64,000 nt of DNA, from positions 62,001 to 126,000 of the forward strand of contig DWXB01000017.1 in assembly GCA_019119415.1 (NCBI GenBank), in the 5' to 3' direction. The notes under the pieces are model-generated. The model was not told the DNA's origin and searched no databases. It was given only the letters and a program-made list of their open reading frames with translations. How positions within the stretch are numbered: position 1 is the stretch's first letter; the number at the start of each line of letters is the position of its first letter. This document shows positions 7,669 through 18,641 of this stretch, piece after piece. This DNA is from Candidatus Ligilactobacillus avistercoris. GTDB lineage: Bacteria; Bacillota; Bacilli; Lactobacillales; Lactobacillaceae. Made by a program: the position numbers and the translations under genes.

Positions 7669-8715
7669 TTGGCAGATGAACGACAAACAGCGCTTGATAA
7701 CGCGCTAAAGAAAATTGAAAAAAGCTTCGGAAAGGGCTCCATCATGAAGATGGACGAACAGATTAATACAGAAATCGAAACCGTTTCAAGCGGATCGATT
7801 GCCCTTGACGAGGCGCTTGGTGTTGGTGGGTATCCGCGGGGCCGGATTATTGAAATTTACGGTCCTGAAAGTTCAGGGAAAACAACGGTGGCTCTCCATG
7901 CTGTGGCTGAAGTCCAGAAGATGGGCGGGAAGGCTGTTTACATCGATGCTGAAAACGCGATGGACCTTTCGTACGCCAAGGCACTTGGGGTTGACACGAG
8001 TGATTTGATCCTTTCCCAACCTGACACTGGGGAAGAAGGGCTTCAAATTGCGGACATGCTGGTTACATCGGGAGCCATTGACATTATCGTTGTTGATTCG
8101 GTTGCTGCATTAGTTCCACGGGCAGAAATTGAAGGCGAGATGGGGGACGCTCACGTTGGGCTGCAGGCCCGGTTGATGTCCCAGGCGCTCCGGAAACTTT
8201 CCGGTTCAATTAATAAAACCCGGACGATTGCAATCTTTATCAACCAGATCCGGGAAAAGGTCGGCGTGATGTTTGGAAATCCTGAGACGACCCCTGGTGG
8301 ACGCGCACTTAAGTTTTACTCAACAATCCGGCTGGAAGTACGGCGGGCTGAGCAAATTAAGAGCGGAAGCGATATTATCGGTAACCGGGTTAAGATCAAG
8401 GTCGTAAAGAATAAGGTTGCCCCGCCGTTTAAGGTTGCCGAGGTTGACATCATGTACGGTGAGGGGGTTTCCAAGACCGGTGAACTTCTTGATATGGCCG
8501 TTGAAAAGGACATTATTAAGAAGAGCGGCTCGTGGTTCTCGTATGGTGATGACCGGATTGGTCAGGGCCGTGAAAACGCGAAGACTTACCTGAAAGAACA
8601 TCCTGATATGATGAAGGAGGTTACCGCGAAGGTGCGGGCTGCTTACGGGATTGCTTCACCGGATGAGGAACAGGAGGCTCATCCTGATGAGTTGCCGTTA
8701 GATGATCAGAAGTAG
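7669..8715 (+). CDS. recA: Recombinase RecA
   Basis: 348 residues, normal length. Walker [10 protein letters not shown] begins at residue 65; the Walker B region is [21 protein letters not shown]; the L2 loop region is [21 protein letters not shown]. RecA coats single-stranded DNA, performs strand exchange and stimulates LexA self-cleavage. Translation starts at TTG 7669 (MADERQTAL, matching lactobacillar RecA), with GTAGGA eight bases upstream; the nearby ATG at 7662 is in another frame and stops after five codons. The C-terminal tail is acidic as in other RecA proteins. Confidence 0.98.
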   Translation: MADERQTALDNALKKIEKSFGKGSIMKMDEQINTEIETVSSGSIALDEALGVGGYPRGRIIEIYGPESSGKTTVALHAVAEVQKMGGKAVYIDAENAMDLSYAKALGVDTSDLILSQPDTGEEGLQIADMLVTSGAIDIIVVDSVAALVPRAEIEGEMGDAHVGLQARLMSQALRKLSGSINKTRTIAIFINQIREKVGVMFGNPETTPGGRALKFYSTIRLEVRRAEQIKSGSDIIGNRVKIKVVKNKVAPPFKVAEVDIMYGEGVSKTGELLDMAVEKDIIKKSGSWFSYGDDRIGQGRENAKTYLKEHPDMMKEVTAKVRAAYGIASPDEEQEAHPDELPLDDQK

Positions 8716-8722
8716 AATTGGT

Positions 8723-8757
8723 GATCGTTGGTTGGTTTTGACCAACGATTTTATTTT
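8723..8757 (+). terminator. Intrinsic terminator after recA
   Basis: Stem ATCGTTGGT/ACCAACGAT with an 8-base loop, followed by a T-rich tail. Confidence 0.85.
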
Positions 8758-8789
8758 ATGATAAATTTGGTCGATTGGTTATCTGAGTG

Positions 8790-8819
8790 TTGACACTGCT
8801 CGCGCCGGACGATTAGAAT
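8790..8819 (+). promoter_or_regulatory. rny promoter
   Basis: TTGACA at 8790-8795, 18-base spacer, TAGAAT at 8814-8819, about 74 bases before the start codon. Confidence 0.75.
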
Positions 8820-8892
8820 AATGCTGTGTGCAATTAATCAATTAACATCTAAAACTCGATTTGCTAATTAGACGATGTGGGGGTGTAGCATT

Positions 8893-10455
8893 ATGATGAT
8901 TTTTGCTATCCTCGCCGTCGCCGTTATAACGTTAGTAGTTGGTTTTGTTTTGGGAACGGTTTTTCGGAAACGGACCTATGAAGCGCACCTTGATCAGGCT
9001 ACGCAGACTGCTGATGGGATTATTCAGCAGGCCAATAAGGATGCGCAGGCCGCTAAGAAAGAAGCGCTTTTAGAGGCCAAGGACGAAAGTCACCGTTACC
9101 GGAAAGAGGTTGAACGCGAATTAAAGGATCGGCGAGCTGAGGTTCAGCGACAGGAAGACCGGTTAATTCAACGGGAAGCTACCCTTGATCACAAGGATGA
9201 GTCCCTCGAGAAGCGGGAACAGTCGCTTGAACACAAGGAAAATCGGCTGGCTAATGATCGAAAAGCGCTCGAAAACAAAAACAAGAAGATTGACTCACTC
9301 GTTGCGCAACAGCAGGAACGACTTGAGGAAATCGCTTCGCTAACTGAGGATCAGGCAAGGGGTCAAATTCTTGCCAAAATGAAGGATAAGTTGAGCCGGG
9401 AACGGGCAATCATGATTAAGGATTCCGAAGCAGAGGCAAAGGCTGAAGCTGATCGGCGGGCTAAAAACCTGATTACCCAGGCGATTCAACGATCTGCTGC
9501 GGACACCGTCTCTGAATCGACGGTATCGGTAGTCAACCTTCCAAACGATGATATGAAGGGCCGGATTATTGGGCGTGAAGGCCGAAACATTCGGACCCTC
9601 GAAACATTAACGGGAATTGACTTAATTATCGATGATACTCCCGAAGCAGTTGTGCTGAGCGGGTTTGATCCTGTGCGGCGTGAAATTGCTAAAATTGCCC
9701 TTGAAAAGTTAATCCAGGACGGGCGAATTCACCCGGCGCGGATTGAAGAAATGGTCGAAAAGGCTACCAAGGAAATGAATAGCAAGATTCGGGAAACCGG
9801 GGAACAGGCTATTTTTGACCTTGGGTTACATTCGATGCACCCTGATTTAATCAAGACGGTGGGGCGGATGAATTACCGGACCAGTTACGGGCAAAACGTC
9901 CTCAACCATTCGATTGAGGTTGCAAAGCTAGCAGGAGTGCTGGCAGCTGAGTTAGGCGAAGATGTTACAATGGCGAAGCGCGCAGGATTGTTACATGATA
10001 TTGGTAAGGCCATTGATTACGAGGTTGATGGTTCACACGTTGAAATTGGGGTTGAACTGGCGAAGAAGTACCACGAAAGTAAGGTTGTGGTTAACACAAT
10101 TGCTTCCCACCATGGTGATGTAGAGCCCCAGTCAGTGATTGCGGTACTGGTTGCTGCGGCGGACGCAATGTCTGCTGCCCGGCCAGGAGCTCGGAGCGAA
10201 TCACTTGAAAGTTACCTTCACCGGCTGAAGAAGCTGGAGGGGATTGCTAAGAGCTTTAAGGGCGTTCACAAGAGTTACGCAATCCAAGCTGGTCGTGAAG
10301 TGCGGGTAATTGTTGAACCAAAGCGGGTAAATGACCTGCAGGCAACAACGCTTGCCCACGACATTAAGGCAAAAATTGAAGACGAGCTCGAATATCCGGG
10401 CCAGATTAAGGTGACGGTAATTCGGGAGACCCGGGCAATTGACTACGCTAAGTAG
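8893..10455 (+). CDS. rny: Ribonuclease Y
   Basis: 520 residues, typical length. An N-terminal membrane helix ([19 protein letters not shown]) is followed by a long charged coiled coil (about 35-200), a KH RNA-binding domain ([19 protein letters not shown]) and an HD metal-dependent nuclease domain with HDIGKAID and the NTIASHHGD segment. RNase Y is the membrane-bound endonuclease that starts mRNA decay in Firmicutes. ATG 8893 is chosen because GGGGG at 8879-8883 lies nine bases upstream; the ATG at 8875 overlaps that site. YmdB, which modulates RNase Y-linked functions in Bacillus, is next. Confidence 0.96.
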   Translation: MMIFAILAVAVITLVVGFVLGTVFRKRTYEAHLDQATQTADGIIQQANKDAQAAKKEALLEAKDESHRYRKEVERELKDRRAEVQRQEDRLIQREATLDHKDESLEKREQSLEHKENRLANDRKALENKNKKIDSLVAQQQERLEEIASLTEDQARGQILAKMKDKLSRERAIMIKDSEAEAKAEADRRAKNLITQAIQRSAADTVSESTVSVVNLPNDDMKGRIIGREGRNIRTLETLTGIDLIIDDTPEAVVLSGFDPVRREIAKIALEKLIQDGRIHPARIEEMVEKATKEMNSKIRETGEQAIFDLGLHSMHPDLIKTVGRMNYRTSYGQNVLNHSIEVAKLAGVLAAELGEDVTMAKRAGLLHDIGKAIDYEVDGSHVEIGVELAKKYHESKVVVNTIASHHGDVEPQSVIAVLVAAADAMSAARPGARSESLESYLHRLKKLEGIAKSFKGVHKSYAIQAGREVRVIVEPKRVNDLQATTLAHDIKAKIEDELEYPGQIKVTVIRETRAIDYAK

Positions 10456-10464
10456 CGTCCCGGA

Positions 10465-10508
10465 AAACGTGACGGTCATAACACTGGTTATGACCGTCAC
10501 GTTTGTCT
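10465..10508 (+). terminator. Strong terminator after rny
   Basis: Perfect 18-base stem (10465-10482 with 10487-10504) closed by an ACTG loop, then GTTTGTCTT. One of the longest perfect hairpins in the window. Confidence 0.88.
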
Positions 10509-10588
10509 TACAACTCCCTGGTGAAGGAACTCCGGCAGGATGATTATGATAGAATAATAACGAAATTAGTAAGAAGGACGCCTGAACC

Positions 10589-11395
10589 ATGCAGTTTTTA
10601 TTTATCGGTGACGTAATGGGCACGGCGGGCCAACACATGGTCGCGGAATATTTGCCCAAATTAAAGAAGAAGTATCACCCCCAGCTAACCATTGTTAACG
10701 GGGAAAATGCCACCCGGGGGCGGGGAATCAACGAAAAAGTTTATAAAAAGCTTTTGGCAGCCGGAGCAGACGTAATCACGATGGGGAATCATACGTGGGA
10801 TAATCCGCAAATTCAGGATTTTATCGACCACGCAGATAAGCTGATTCGGCCAGCTAACTTTGCAGCCTCGGTTCCGGGGAAGGGGTACTGTACCGTTAAG
10901 GTGAACCAGCATAAGGTTGGCATCATTAACCTGCAGGGCCGGGTGTTCATGAATCCGTGTGATGATCCGTTTGCAACGGCGCACCGGATTATTGAGCGAC
11001 TAAAAAAACACGAGCACGTTGATGCAATTTTTGTTGATTTTCATGCGGAAACAACGAGCGAGAAGGAGGCGTTTGCCTGGTACTTTGACGGCCAGGTGAC
11101 CGCAGTTGTCGGAACGCACACGCACGTGCAAACAAACGATGCCCGGGTATTGCCGCGGGGAACCGCGTTTATGAGTGATGCGGGAATGACCGGTCCGTAC
11201 GACGGTATCCTAGGAATGGAACGGACTGCGGTAATTGACCGGTTTCTCACCCAGATGCCCGTACGGTTCACCGTCGCCGAAGAAGACCGCGCAATGCTGT
11301 GTGGCTGCGTGGTGGAGACAAAGGACGCCGCTCCGTTTGTTGCCCGGCGGATTATTCCGGTTCAAATTAGTCCGGATCAACCCTTTTTTGAATAG
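10589..11395 (+). CDS. ymdB: YmdB-family metallophosphoesterase (2',3'-cyclic nucleotide phosphodiesterase)
   Basis: 268 residues. Metal-binding motifs visible: [38 protein letters not shown] and [10 protein letters not shown]. This matches the YmdB/TIGR00282 group of di-iron phosphodiesterases that act on 2',3'-cAMP and affect biofilm and motility decisions in Bacillus. The rny-ymdB order is conserved in Firmicutes. Here a strong hairpin separates it from rny, while mutS follows after 29 bases without a visible promoter, so it heads a ymdB-mutS-mutL transcript. Confidence 0.92.
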   Translation: MQFLFIGDVMGTAGQHMVAEYLPKLKKKYHPQLTIVNGENATRGRGINEKVYKKLLAAGADVITMGNHTWDNPQIQDFIDHADKLIRPANFAASVPGKGYCTVKVNQHKVGIINLQGRVFMNPCDDPFATAHRIIERLKKHEHVDAIFVDFHAETTSEKEAFAWYFDGQVTAVVGTHTHVQTNDARVLPRGTAFMSDAGMTGPYDGILGMERTAVIDRFLTQMPVRFTVAEEDRAMLCGCVVETKDAAPFVARRIIPVQISPDQPFFE

Positions 11396-11424
11396 GTTCG
11401 TTTGGTGTGGAGGTGAGAGAAGTA

Positions 11425-14028
11425 ATGGCAAAAAAGACAACGCCGATGATGGAGCAGTACCTAGCGATAAAAAAGCAGTATCCGGATGCGTTTTTGTTTT
11501 ACCGGCTGGGTGATTTTTACGAGATGTTCTATGACGATGCGGTGAAGGGCGCGCAACTGCTTGAACTGACCCTCACCGCCCGGAATAAGCAGTCAAAGGA
11601 AAAGGTGCCAATGTGTGGGGTGCCCCACCACGCGGTGCAAAATTACATCGACATTTTGGTTGACCAGGGGTACAAGGTTGCCATTTGTGAGCAGATGGAG
11701 GATCCCAAGCTCGCCAAGGGAATGGTTAAGCGCGAAGTCGTTCAGCTTATTACTCCAGGAACGTTGGTTGATCAGACTGAAACCAATGCTAAGGATAATA
11801 ACTACCTCACGGCGCTTCACGAATCACAGGAGGCGTTTGGGCTGGCCTACGTTGACCTTTCCACCGGGGAATTGCAGGTGACCCACCTGTCGGACCTCCC
11901 TGCGGTGGTTAACGAACTAATTAGTTTGCAAACTAAAGAAGTTGTTCTGGACGAAAGCGTTACGGCCGCAACTAAGAAACAGCTAAAAAAGCTCCATATA
12001 CTACAGTCACCACAATTGCAGGTCAGTGACCATGCTGAGGTGGGCTTTGCTATTCAGGGCTTAACCGACCCGAATGAGTTGGCGGCAGTTAAGCACCTTG
12101 TTTCCTACCTCATCGTTACCCAAAAGCGGGCGCTTACCCACCTTAAACGGGCGGTAAGCTACACCCCAACGGCGTTTTTGAAACTCGACCATTCCGCCGT
12201 TACGAACCTTGACCTGGTAAAAAATTCACGGACGGGGAAAAAGGCGGGAACGCTACTGTGGTTATTGGATAAGACTAAAACGGCCATGGGCGGGCGAATG
12301 CTTCACCAGTGGATTCGCCGCCCGTTGCTTGATGCTGCGGCAATTCGTGACCGGCAGGAACGGGTCACCATATTGTTGGAAAATTTCATGGAGCGTTCGG
12401 CCCTCCAGGAAGAATTAACCCACGTATACGACCTCGAACGCCTTGTTGGGCGGGTTGCCCTGGGAAACGTAAACGGCCGGGACCTGGTCCAACTGCGCAC
12501 GTCCCTGGAGCACATTCCGCAACTCCGCCACGTTGTTACCGAACTTGATACCGGGGCGTTTACAACACTGTTGAAGGACCTCGATCCGGTCAGTGACGTT
12601 ACGGACTTGATCCACCGGGCAATTGTTGATGATCCCCCCGTAACCATTACTGACGGGGGACTCATTCGTCCGGGATACAGTAAACAACTTGATGAATACA
12701 CGGAAGCGATGACGAACGGGAAGCAGTGGATTGCTGACCTGGAGCAGCAGGAGCGGGAAGCAACCGGAATTAATAAGTTAAAAATCGGGTTTAATCGCGT
12801 TTTCGGGTACTACATTGAGGTTTCCCGGCCCCACCTTGATAAGGTGCCGCAGGACCGGTACCACCGGAAGCAAACGCTGGTGAATGCAGAGCGGTTTATC
12901 ACCCCGGAATTAAAGGAAAAGGAACAGTTAATCCTCGGGGCGGAGGACCACGCCGTTGCCCTTGAACATCAGCTTTTTATGGAAATCCGCGAGCAAATTA
13001 AACGGGCAATTCCGCGCCTGCAGCGGTTAGCGGCCGCCGTTGCCCAACTCGACGTCCTCCAAAGCTTTGCGGCGGTGAGCGAGGAGGGCCAGTTTGTCCG
13101 GCCGACGTTTGACACGCAACACCAGGAGATGGTGATTGAACAGGGCTGGCATCCCGTGATTGCGAAGGTAATCGGAACGGAGGAGTACGTTCCCAACGAC
13201 GTGCAGTTAACGCGGGACGCGCAGATTTTACTGATTACCGGGCCGAACATGTCCGGGAAGAGTACCTACATGCGGCAGGTTGCCCTGACGGTAATCATGG
13301 CGCAGATGGGGTGTTACGTTCCGGCTAAAAAGGCACAGTTACCGTTGTTTGACCAGATCTTTACCCGAATTGGGGCTGCGGATGATTTAATCGCGGGAAA
13401 TTCGACGTTTATGGTTGAAATGCAGGAGGCTAACGCAGCGTTGAGTAACGCTACTGCTAACAGTTTGTTGCTCTTTGATGAACTCGGGCGGGGAACGGCG
13501 ACGTATGACGGGATGGCGCTTGCCCAGGCAATTATTGAGTATGTCCATGAGCACGTGCATGCCAAGACGCTCTTTTCGACCCATTATCACGAGCTGACCC
13601 AGCTAACGGCCCAACTCCCGCACCTTAAAAACGTTCATGTTGGAGCGGTTGAACGGGACGGCAAGTTAATCTTTCTGCACAAGGTTGCCCCAGGGCCGGC
13701 TGATAAGTCTTATGGAATCCACGTTGCTAAGTTAGCGGGAATGCCGGCACCCCTGATCAAGCGGGCAAACGTGATTCTACAGCAACTGGAGGCCACGGCT
13801 GATTCTAAGCCAGCGGATCCGGTAGCGGAAACGGATGAACAGCTCTCGTTGTTCGTTCCGGAAACACCTCCTGCTCCCCGTCCCCAAAAGGACCCGGTAA
13901 CCGCGCCGATTGTGGATGAGTTACGGCAGTTAAACTTAATGGGGATGACGCCGCTGGATGCGATGAACCTTCTTTATAAGTGGCAGCAGCAACTCCAGGG
14001 AGGTGGCGTTGATGACAAGAATTCATGA
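11425..14028 (+). CDS. mutS: DNA mismatch repair ATPase MutS
   Basis: 867 residues. The N-terminal mismatch-binding domain has the Phe-x-Glu element in [13 protein letters not shown]; the ATPase has Walker [10 protein letters not shown] from residue 606, a Walker B in [18 protein letters not shown] and STHYHELT. The C-terminus ends with the PxxxxDELRQLN-type dimerisation tail. It recognises mismatches and recruits MutL. ATG 11425 is used, with GGAGGTGA upstream; the GTG at 11407 sits within that site. Its last 17 bases overlap mutL, giving translational coupling. Confidence 0.97.
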   Translation: MAKKTTPMMEQYLAIKKQYPDAFLFYRLGDFYEMFYDDAVKGAQLLELTLTARNKQSKEKVPMCGVPHHAVQNYIDILVDQGYKVAICEQMEDPKLAKGMVKREVVQLITPGTLVDQTETNAKDNNYLTALHESQEAFGLAYVDLSTGELQVTHLSDLPAVVNELISLQTKEVVLDESVTAATKKQLKKLHILQSPQLQVSDHAEVGFAIQGLTDPNELAAVKHLVSYLIVTQKRALTHLKRAVSYTPTAFLKLDHSAVTNLDLVKNSRTGKKAGTLLWLLDKTKTAMGGRMLHQWIRRPLLDAAAIRDRQERVTILLENFMERSALQEELTHVYDLERLVGRVALGNVNGRDLVQLRTSLEHIPQLRHVVTELDTGAFTTLLKDLDPVSDVTDLIHRAIVDDPPVTITDGGLIRPGYSKQLDEYTEAMTNGKQWIADLEQQEREATGINKLKIGFNRVFGYYIEVSRPHLDKVPQDRYHRKQTLVNAERFITPELKEKEQLILGAEDHAVALEHQLFMEIREQIKRAIPRLQRLAAAVAQLDVLQSFAAVSEEGQFVRPTFDTQHQEMVIEQGWHPVIAKVIGTEEYVPNDVQLTRDAQILLITGPNMSGKSTYMRQVALTVIMAQMGCYVPAKKAQLPLFDQIFTRIGAADDLIAGNSTFMVEMQEANAALSNATANSLLLFDELGRGTATYDGMALAQAIIEYVHEHVHAKTLFSTHYHELTQLTAQLPHLKNVHVGAVERDGKLIFLHKVAPGPADKSYGIHVAKLAGMPAPLIKRANVILQQLEATADSKPADPVAETDEQLSLFVPETPPAPRPQKDPVTAPIVDELRQLNLMGMTPLDAMNLLYKWQQQLQGGGVDDKNS

Positions 14029-15913
14029 GCTTCCAGAAAACCTGGCAAACCAAATTGCCGCCGGGGAAGTCATTGAACGGCCGGCCTCGGTGGTCAAGGA
14101 ACTGGTTGAAAACGCAATTGATGCGCACGCCCAGCGGATCACGGTTGAGTTGACGGATGCCGGATTGAAAACCATTACGGTGACCGATAACGGGGCGGGA
14201 ATTGCCGAAGAGGACGTTCCGGTGGCGTTTCGGCGACACGCGACGAGTAAAATTACAGACCGGACCGACCTGTTTCGGGTGCACACCCTCGGGTTTCGGG
14301 GTGAGGCGTTGCCAAGTATTGCCTCGGTCGCAGACGTAACGCTCACGACGGCAACTAAGGACGCGCAGGCGGCAACCACGATCCACATCAAGGGTGGGGA
14401 GCAGGTGACCCTTGAACCAACGGCACACCGCCCGGGGACTGTAGTAACCGTTGCGGGGCTATTTTATAACACTCCTGCCCGGCTAAAGTACCTCAAGTCC
14501 CCCGCCACCGAACTCGCCCATACCAGTGATTTGCTTAGCCGGTTAGCACTGGGTCACCCAGAGATTGCGCTTCGGTTAGTTAATAACGGGCGCACCCTGC
14601 TTCAGACAGCCGGAAATGGTAAAATGCAACAGGTTATTAGTGCGGTCTACGGCGTCCGGGTTGCCCGGGAGATGCTGGCTGTTGACCAGCAGGACCTTGA
14701 TTTTCACGTTACGGGATACGTCGCTAAACCAACAACCACCCGTGCTTCTAAGAAGTACATGACAACCCTGATTAACGGCCGGACGGTGGTCAACCCCGTA
14801 TTACGGGCGGCAATTCAGGAGGGGTACGGAACGAAGTTGATGGTGGGGCGGTTTCCCATTGCGGTAATTAATATTCAGCTTGACCCGCTTTTGGTGGACG
14901 TGAACGTTCATCCAACGAAACAGGAAGTGCGGTTAAGCAAGGAGGATCAGCTGGAGGCACTGATTGCCACCGCGGTTCGTCAGGGACTGGCAGGCGCTGA
15001 TTTAATTCCTGCCGCTACCGTGTCCCCCAAAGAGACGCCACGGGTAAAGCGCAGTGAACAACTGGACTTTCGGGCCAGTGTTCATGCCCAGGCGGTGCGT
15101 AACCGGGTGCACGCCGCGGTAATGGGGAATTCTTCTCCGGTGCCGGCTTCTCCGCAAGAAGAGCAGGCGGTAGCCACGGATGAACAACCAGCAGTCATTA
15201 CCATTAAGCATCGGACTGATCTTACCAGTCCTGCCATGCAGGCGTGGGACCGGCACTATCAGACAAACGTCACTGGAGCTAACGAGGCTGCTAGCGTGCA
15301 TTTTCCCCGGTTACGGTACTTAGGCCAGGTTCACGGGACGTATTTATTAGCTGAGGGCGATGATGGGTTATACCTGATTGATCAGCACGCGGCCCATGAA
15401 CGGGTGAAGTTTGAGAAAATTACCACTGCTGCGGCTAACGAACACGTTGCAATGCAGGAACTGCTTGTGCCGGTCGTTTTGAACTATCCTGCAAGTGACG
15501 CGTTGATTGTGAGTGAACGGATGGATGATTTAAACCAGCTGGGGCTTACGTTGGCCGATTTCGGGCAGAACACGTTTATTGTGCGGGAGCATCCGGCGTG
15601 GATGGGGGAAACCGATGTGGCTGAACAAATCCGGACGATTGTGGATACCGTAATTGCCCATCGCAATATTACTACGGCCCGGCTCCGGGAAGCGGCGTTA
15701 GCGATGGCGAGCTGTAAGCAGGCGATTAAGGCTAATCATCACCTCGAACTAGCGCAGGGGCAAGCCCTCTTGGACCACTTGGCGGAGTGTACTAACCCGT
15801 ACAATTGCCCCCATGGGCGGCCCACCACAATCCACTTTACGGCCAACGAGTTACAGCGGATGTTCAAGCGAATTCAGGATCCGCATCACAGTAAGCGGTC
15901 GTGGAACCAGTAA
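14012..15913 (+). CDS. mutL: DNA mismatch repair endonuclease MutL
   Basis: 633 residues. GHKL ATPase N-terminus with [10 protein letters not shown] (catalytic Glu33, Asn34), DNGAGI and [10 protein letters not shown]. The C-terminal dimerisation domain carries the endonuclease metal motif [12 protein letters not shown] beginning at Asp457, plus [12 protein letters not shown] and NCPHGRP. The nuclease motif means this is the nicking type of MutL found in organisms without MutH. ATG 14012 has GGGAGG at 13998-14003, within the end of mutS. Residues about 330-430 are a variable linker. Confidence 0.96.
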   Translation: MTRIHELPENLANQIAAGEVIERPASVVKELVENAIDAHAQRITVELTDAGLKTITVTDNGAGIAEEDVPVAFRRHATSKITDRTDLFRVHTLGFRGEALPSIASVADVTLTTATKDAQAATTIHIKGGEQVTLEPTAHRPGTVVTVAGLFYNTPARLKYLKSPATELAHTSDLLSRLALGHPEIALRLVNNGRTLLQTAGNGKMQQVISAVYGVRVAREMLAVDQQDLDFHVTGYVAKPTTTRASKKYMTTLINGRTVVNPVLRAAIQEGYGTKLMVGRFPIAVINIQLDPLLVDVNVHPTKQEVRLSKEDQLEALIATAVRQGLAGADLIPAATVSPKETPRVKRSEQLDFRASVHAQAVRNRVHAAVMGNSSPVPASPQEEQAVATDEQPAVITIKHRTDLTSPAMQAWDRHYQTNVTGANEAASVHFPRLRYLGQVHGTYLLAEGDDGLYLIDQHAAHERVKFEKITTAAANEHVAMQELLVPVVLNYPASDALIVSERMDDLNQLGLTLADFGQNTFIVREHPAWMGETDVAEQIRTIVDTVIAHRNITTARLREAALAMASCKQAIKANHHLELAQGQALLDHLAECTNPYNCPHGRPTTIHFTANELQRMFKRIQDPHHSKRSWNQ

Positions 15914-15928
15914 TTAAGGAGGAAAACC

Positions 15929-16519
15929 ATGTATGAGTATTTAACGGGGTTGGTTACTGCGGTGACGCCCGGTTACATCGTTGTTGATGTGGCAGGGGTT
16001 GGTTACCAGGTCCAGGTGGCGAACCCGTTTCGTTTCCATGAAAACGAAAAGCAGCGGGTGTACGTGTACCAGGCTGTTCGGGATACGGCCGTTACGCTAT
16101 ACGGTTTTAGCTCATTAGAAGAGAAGGAGCTTTTCTTGCGGTTGATTAGTGTAGCGGGAATCGGTCCCAAGAGTGCGCTGGCAATTTTAGCTAATGACGA
16201 CCATGCCGGCTTTGTTGCGGCCGTTGAGGCGGACGACGTGAACTACCTGGTGAAGTACCCGGGAATTGGGAAGAAGACTGCTAAGCAGATTATTCTGGAC
16301 CTCAAAGGAAAGCTCGCGCCGGTTGCTGCTGAAGCCCCGAACAAGGAAGTTGCCCAGCCACCGACTGATGATCCAACCCTGCAAGAGGCGGTCGCTGCTT
16401 TAAGTGCTTTGGGATACACTAAGACGGAGGTCAAGCGGGTGACCAAGAAGCTCCGTGACTTTGAGGGGCAGTCGACTGACGAGTACCTGCGGGAAGCGCT
16501 CCGGTTGATGATGAATTAG
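15929..16519 (+). CDS. ruvA: Holliday junction branch migration protein RuvA
   Basis: 196 residues. N-terminal OB fold ([28 protein letters not shown]), tandem helix-hairpin-helix segments with [15 protein letters not shown] and [18 protein letters not shown], and the C-terminal RuvB-contact helices ([18 protein letters not shown]). It binds four-way junctions as a tetramer and loads RuvB. Good AAGGAGG upstream. Sits between mutL and ruvB with short gaps, so part of one repair operon. Confidence 0.96.
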   Translation: MYEYLTGLVTAVTPGYIVVDVAGVGYQVQVANPFRFHENEKQRVYVYQAVRDTAVTLYGFSSLEEKELFLRLISVAGIGPKSALAILANDDHAGFVAAVEADDVNYLVKYPGIGKKTAKQIILDLKGKLAPVAAEAPNKEVAQPPTDDPTLQEAVAALSALGYTKTEVKRVTKKLRDFEGQSTDEYLREALRLMMN

Positions 16520-16535
16520 CGAGAGGAGGGGTCGA

Positions 16536-17546
16536 ATGGACGATGAAGAACGGATCGTCTCAGCTGCAAGTAACGATGCGGCCGAAGAACAGGTTGAGGG
16601 ATCGTTACGCCCCCAGACGCTGAATGATTACATTGGGCAGGAAAAGCTCAAACAAGAAATTGGGGTTTACATCAAGGCTGCTAAACACCGGGAAGAAGCG
16701 TTGGACCATGTTTTACTGTACGGTCCACCAGGATTAGGGAAAACCACGATGGCCGTGATTATCGCTAACGAGTTGGGGGTGAACCTTAAGCAGGCGAGTG
16801 GCCCGGCAATCGAACGGCCCGGTGACTTGGTGGCGCTCTTGAACGAATTGACACCGGGAGACGTGCTATTTATTGATGAAATCCACCGTCTTCCCAAGAA
16901 CGTCGAAGAAATTTTGTATTCAGCGATGGAAGACTACTACATCGACATCGTTGTTGGGCAGGATGCCGGCGCTCACGCCGTTCATTTCCCGCTACCTCCG
17001 TTTACCCTCATTGGGGCGACTACCCGGGCGGGAATGTTAGCGGCACCGTTGCGGGACCGGTTTGGAATAAACGGCCACATGCAGTATTACACCGAGAATG
17101 ACCTGGTGGCGATTATTCACCGCTCCGCTCAGGTGTTACACACGGCTATCAGCCGGGAAGGCGCCCATGCGATTGCGCGGCGTTCCCGGGGGACCCCGCG
17201 GATTGCGAACCGGCTGCTTAAGCGAGTGCGGGACTTTGCGGAAGTTGCCGGAAAGGAGACGGTTGATCCGGAAATCGTGGATTATGCTCTCCAACTACTG
17301 CGAATTGATGAGCGGGGACTGGATGAGAATGACCGGCGGGTGCTGACCACGATGATTGAACTGTATGGTGGCGGTCCCGTTGGGTTAACCACGATTGCAG
17401 CCAATACGGGTGAAGAGGCGGAGACGGTCGCGGATATGATTGAACCGTACCTCATGCAAATTGGTTTTTTGAAACGGACAGCCCGGGGGCGGGTAGTGAC
17501 GCCGGCGGCCTACGAACATTTGGGAATTCCGTATAACCAGAACTAA
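16536..17546 (+). CDS. ruvB: Holliday junction branch migration ATPase RuvB
   Basis: 336 residues, usual length. [15 protein letters not shown] at the start, Walker [10 protein letters not shown] from residue 63, Walker [10 protein letters not shown], sensor 1 GATTRAGML, arginine finger region APLRDRFG, and a C-terminal winged helix ([24 protein letters not shown]). Hexameric motor that drives junctions bound by RuvA. GAGGAGGGG ribosome-binding site. RuvC is normally absent from this lineage; the yqgF/ruvX gene at 39387 and RecU elsewhere are the usual candidates for resolution. Confidence 0.97.
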   Translation: MDDEERIVSAASNDAAEEQVEGSLRPQTLNDYIGQEKLKQEIGVYIKAAKHREEALDHVLLYGPPGLGKTTMAVIIANELGVNLKQASGPAIERPGDLVALLNELTPGDVLFIDEIHRLPKNVEEILYSAMEDYYIDIVVGQDAGAHAVHFPLPPFTLIGATTRAGMLAAPLRDRFGINGHMQYYTENDLVAIIHRSAQVLHTAISREGAHAIARRSRGTPRIANRLLKRVRDFAEVAGKETVDPEIVDYALQLLRIDERGLDENDRRVLTTMIELYGGGPVGLTTIAANTGEEAETVADMIEPYLMQIGFLKRTARGRVVTPAAYEHLGIPYNQN

Positions 17547-17613
17547 GAGCGGTTGGCAAGGACGGTTGTTTTTGGTATGGTTATGTTTAGACTATGACGA
17601 AGGAGTGTTATTA

Positions 17614-17985
17614 ATGGGCTCGGTTACGACCATCATAATGTTTGTGGTTCTGTTTGTTTTGATGTACTTCATCATGATTCGGCCACAAAAGAAGCAGCAA
17701 CAGCAGCACCAGGAAATGATTAACAGCCTCCACGTTGGGGATCACGTTGTTATGATTAGCCGGTTACACGGAAAGATTGACAAGATCAACAAGGCGGACG
17801 GCACGGTTTCCGTTGATTGTGACGGGATTTACCTGACCTTTGACGTGAACGCCGTAATGAACGTGATTCCGGCAACGGCGGGTGACGAAATTTCCGTTGA
17901 CGAAGAGCTTGCTGAAAAGGATAAGGATAAGCAGCAGGATGCAGATGATGATTCTGCGGAGGATAATTCCTACGACGCGAAGTAA
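17614..17985 (+). CDS. yajC: Preprotein translocase auxiliary subunit YajC
   Basis: 123 residues: one N-terminal membrane helix (TIIMFVVLFVLMYFIMIRP), then QKKQQQQHQEMINSLHVGDHVVMISRLHGKID typical of YajC, and an acidic C-terminal tail rich in Asp/Glu/Lys. YajC associates with SecDF-YidC; secDF is not in this window. ATG 17614 follows AAGGAG at 17600-17605; upstream in-frame codons from 17566 have no site. It follows ruvB as in other Lactobacillales. Confidence 0.9.
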   Translation: MGSVTTIIMFVVLFVLMYFIMIRPQKKQQQQHQEMINSLHVGDHVVMISRLHGKIDKINKADGTVSVDCDGIYLTFDVNAVMNVIPATAGDEISVDEELAEKDKDKQQDADDDSAEDNSYDAK

Positions 17986-17994
17986 TTATGGAAT

Positions 17995-18025
17995 AAAAGC
18001 GTTCCTTTGATGGAGGGACGCTTTT
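17995..18025 (+). terminator. Intrinsic terminator after yajC
   Basis: Stem AAAAGCGT/ACGCTTTT extended by further G-U and G-C pairs; ends the repair/yajC transcript before the fab operon promoter. Confidence 0.85.
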
Positions 18026-18092
18026 ACTATGCTTTCTGGATGGTTTCTTTTGTTATTGGTATCTCATAGAAAAACATTTTTAATGATATGAT

Positions 18093-18121
18093 TTGACACG
18101 CTTACGATAATAGAGTAGAGT
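18093..18121 (+). promoter_or_regulatory. Promoter of the fatty-acid synthesis operon
   Basis: TTGACA at 18093-18098, 17-base spacer, TAGAGT at 18116-18121, 46 bases before fabZ1. I looked for the FabT-type TTTGA-TCAAA dyad around it and did not find a clear copy. Confidence 0.6.
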
Positions 18122-18167
18122 ACTTCGTGGAGCTAAATAATGGTTCTACGAAAGGAAGGTGCGTGTG

Positions 18168-18617
18168 ATGCCAGTAATGAACGCGCAGGAGATTATGGAC
18201 TTAATTCCTAATCGGAGTCCGATTTGCTACGTTGATTACGTTGATGAAATCGTTCCTGATAAGATGATTCGGGCAACGAAGAACGTCACCATTAATGAAG
18301 ATTACTTCCGGGGGCACTTTCCGGGAAACCCGGTGATGCCTGGAGTATTAATCGTTGAAACCGCGGCACAGGTCGCCTCCATTCTGATTTTAAAATCACC
18401 AGCGTTTAGGAATAAGACCGCATACTTAGGCGCTGCTAATAAGGTCAAGTTTCGGCAAATGGTGCGCCCTGGAGCGATCCTTCACTTTACCGTTGAAATT
18501 ATTAAGCAACGGCGCAACATGGGGACTGTGCGCTTCACTGCGACGCTTGATGATGGTAAGAAAGCCTGCAGCGGGGAATTGGTTTTCATTGTTGATGACC
18601 AAGAACGGCGGCAGTAG
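18168..18617 (+). CDS. fabZ: 3-hydroxyacyl-ACP dehydratase, first paralog (FabN-like FabZ)
   Basis: 149 residues of the hot-dog fold with catalytic His in YFRGHFPGNPVMPGVLIVE and the Glu in VETAAQVA. It removes water from 3-hydroxyacyl-ACP in each elongation cycle. The N-terminal NRSPICYVDYVDEI and ATKNVTINEDYF resemble, as I remember it, enterococcal FabN, which also isomerises trans-2 to cis-3-decenoyl-ACP to begin unsaturated fatty acids; the second paralog has the ordinary [11 protein letters not shown] form. ATG 18168 has AGGAAGG at 18153-18159. It leads the operon, directly after the promoter. Bifunctionality is inference. Confidence 0.88.
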   Translation: MPVMNAQEIMDLIPNRSPICYVDYVDEIVPDKMIRATKNVTINEDYFRGHFPGNPVMPGVLIVETAAQVASILILKSPAFRNKTAYLGAANKVKFRQMVRPGAILHFTVEIIKQRRNMGTVRFTATLDDGKKACSGELVFIVDDQERRQ

Positions 18618-18641
18618 GTGATTATAAATGGGAGTAGGAGA

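Noticed and set aside
7561..7669. Search for a LexA box before recA
   Set aside because: Two AGTTCG half-sites (7571, 7601) are in the same orientation and have no CGAAC partner at the right distance.
7662..7679. Five-codon mini-ORF (ATG to TGA) overlapping the recA start, as a possible leader peptide
   Set aside because: Its ATG directly abuts the AGGA of the ribosome-binding site, leaving no spacing, while TTG 7669 is correctly spaced and gives the conserved RecA N-terminus.
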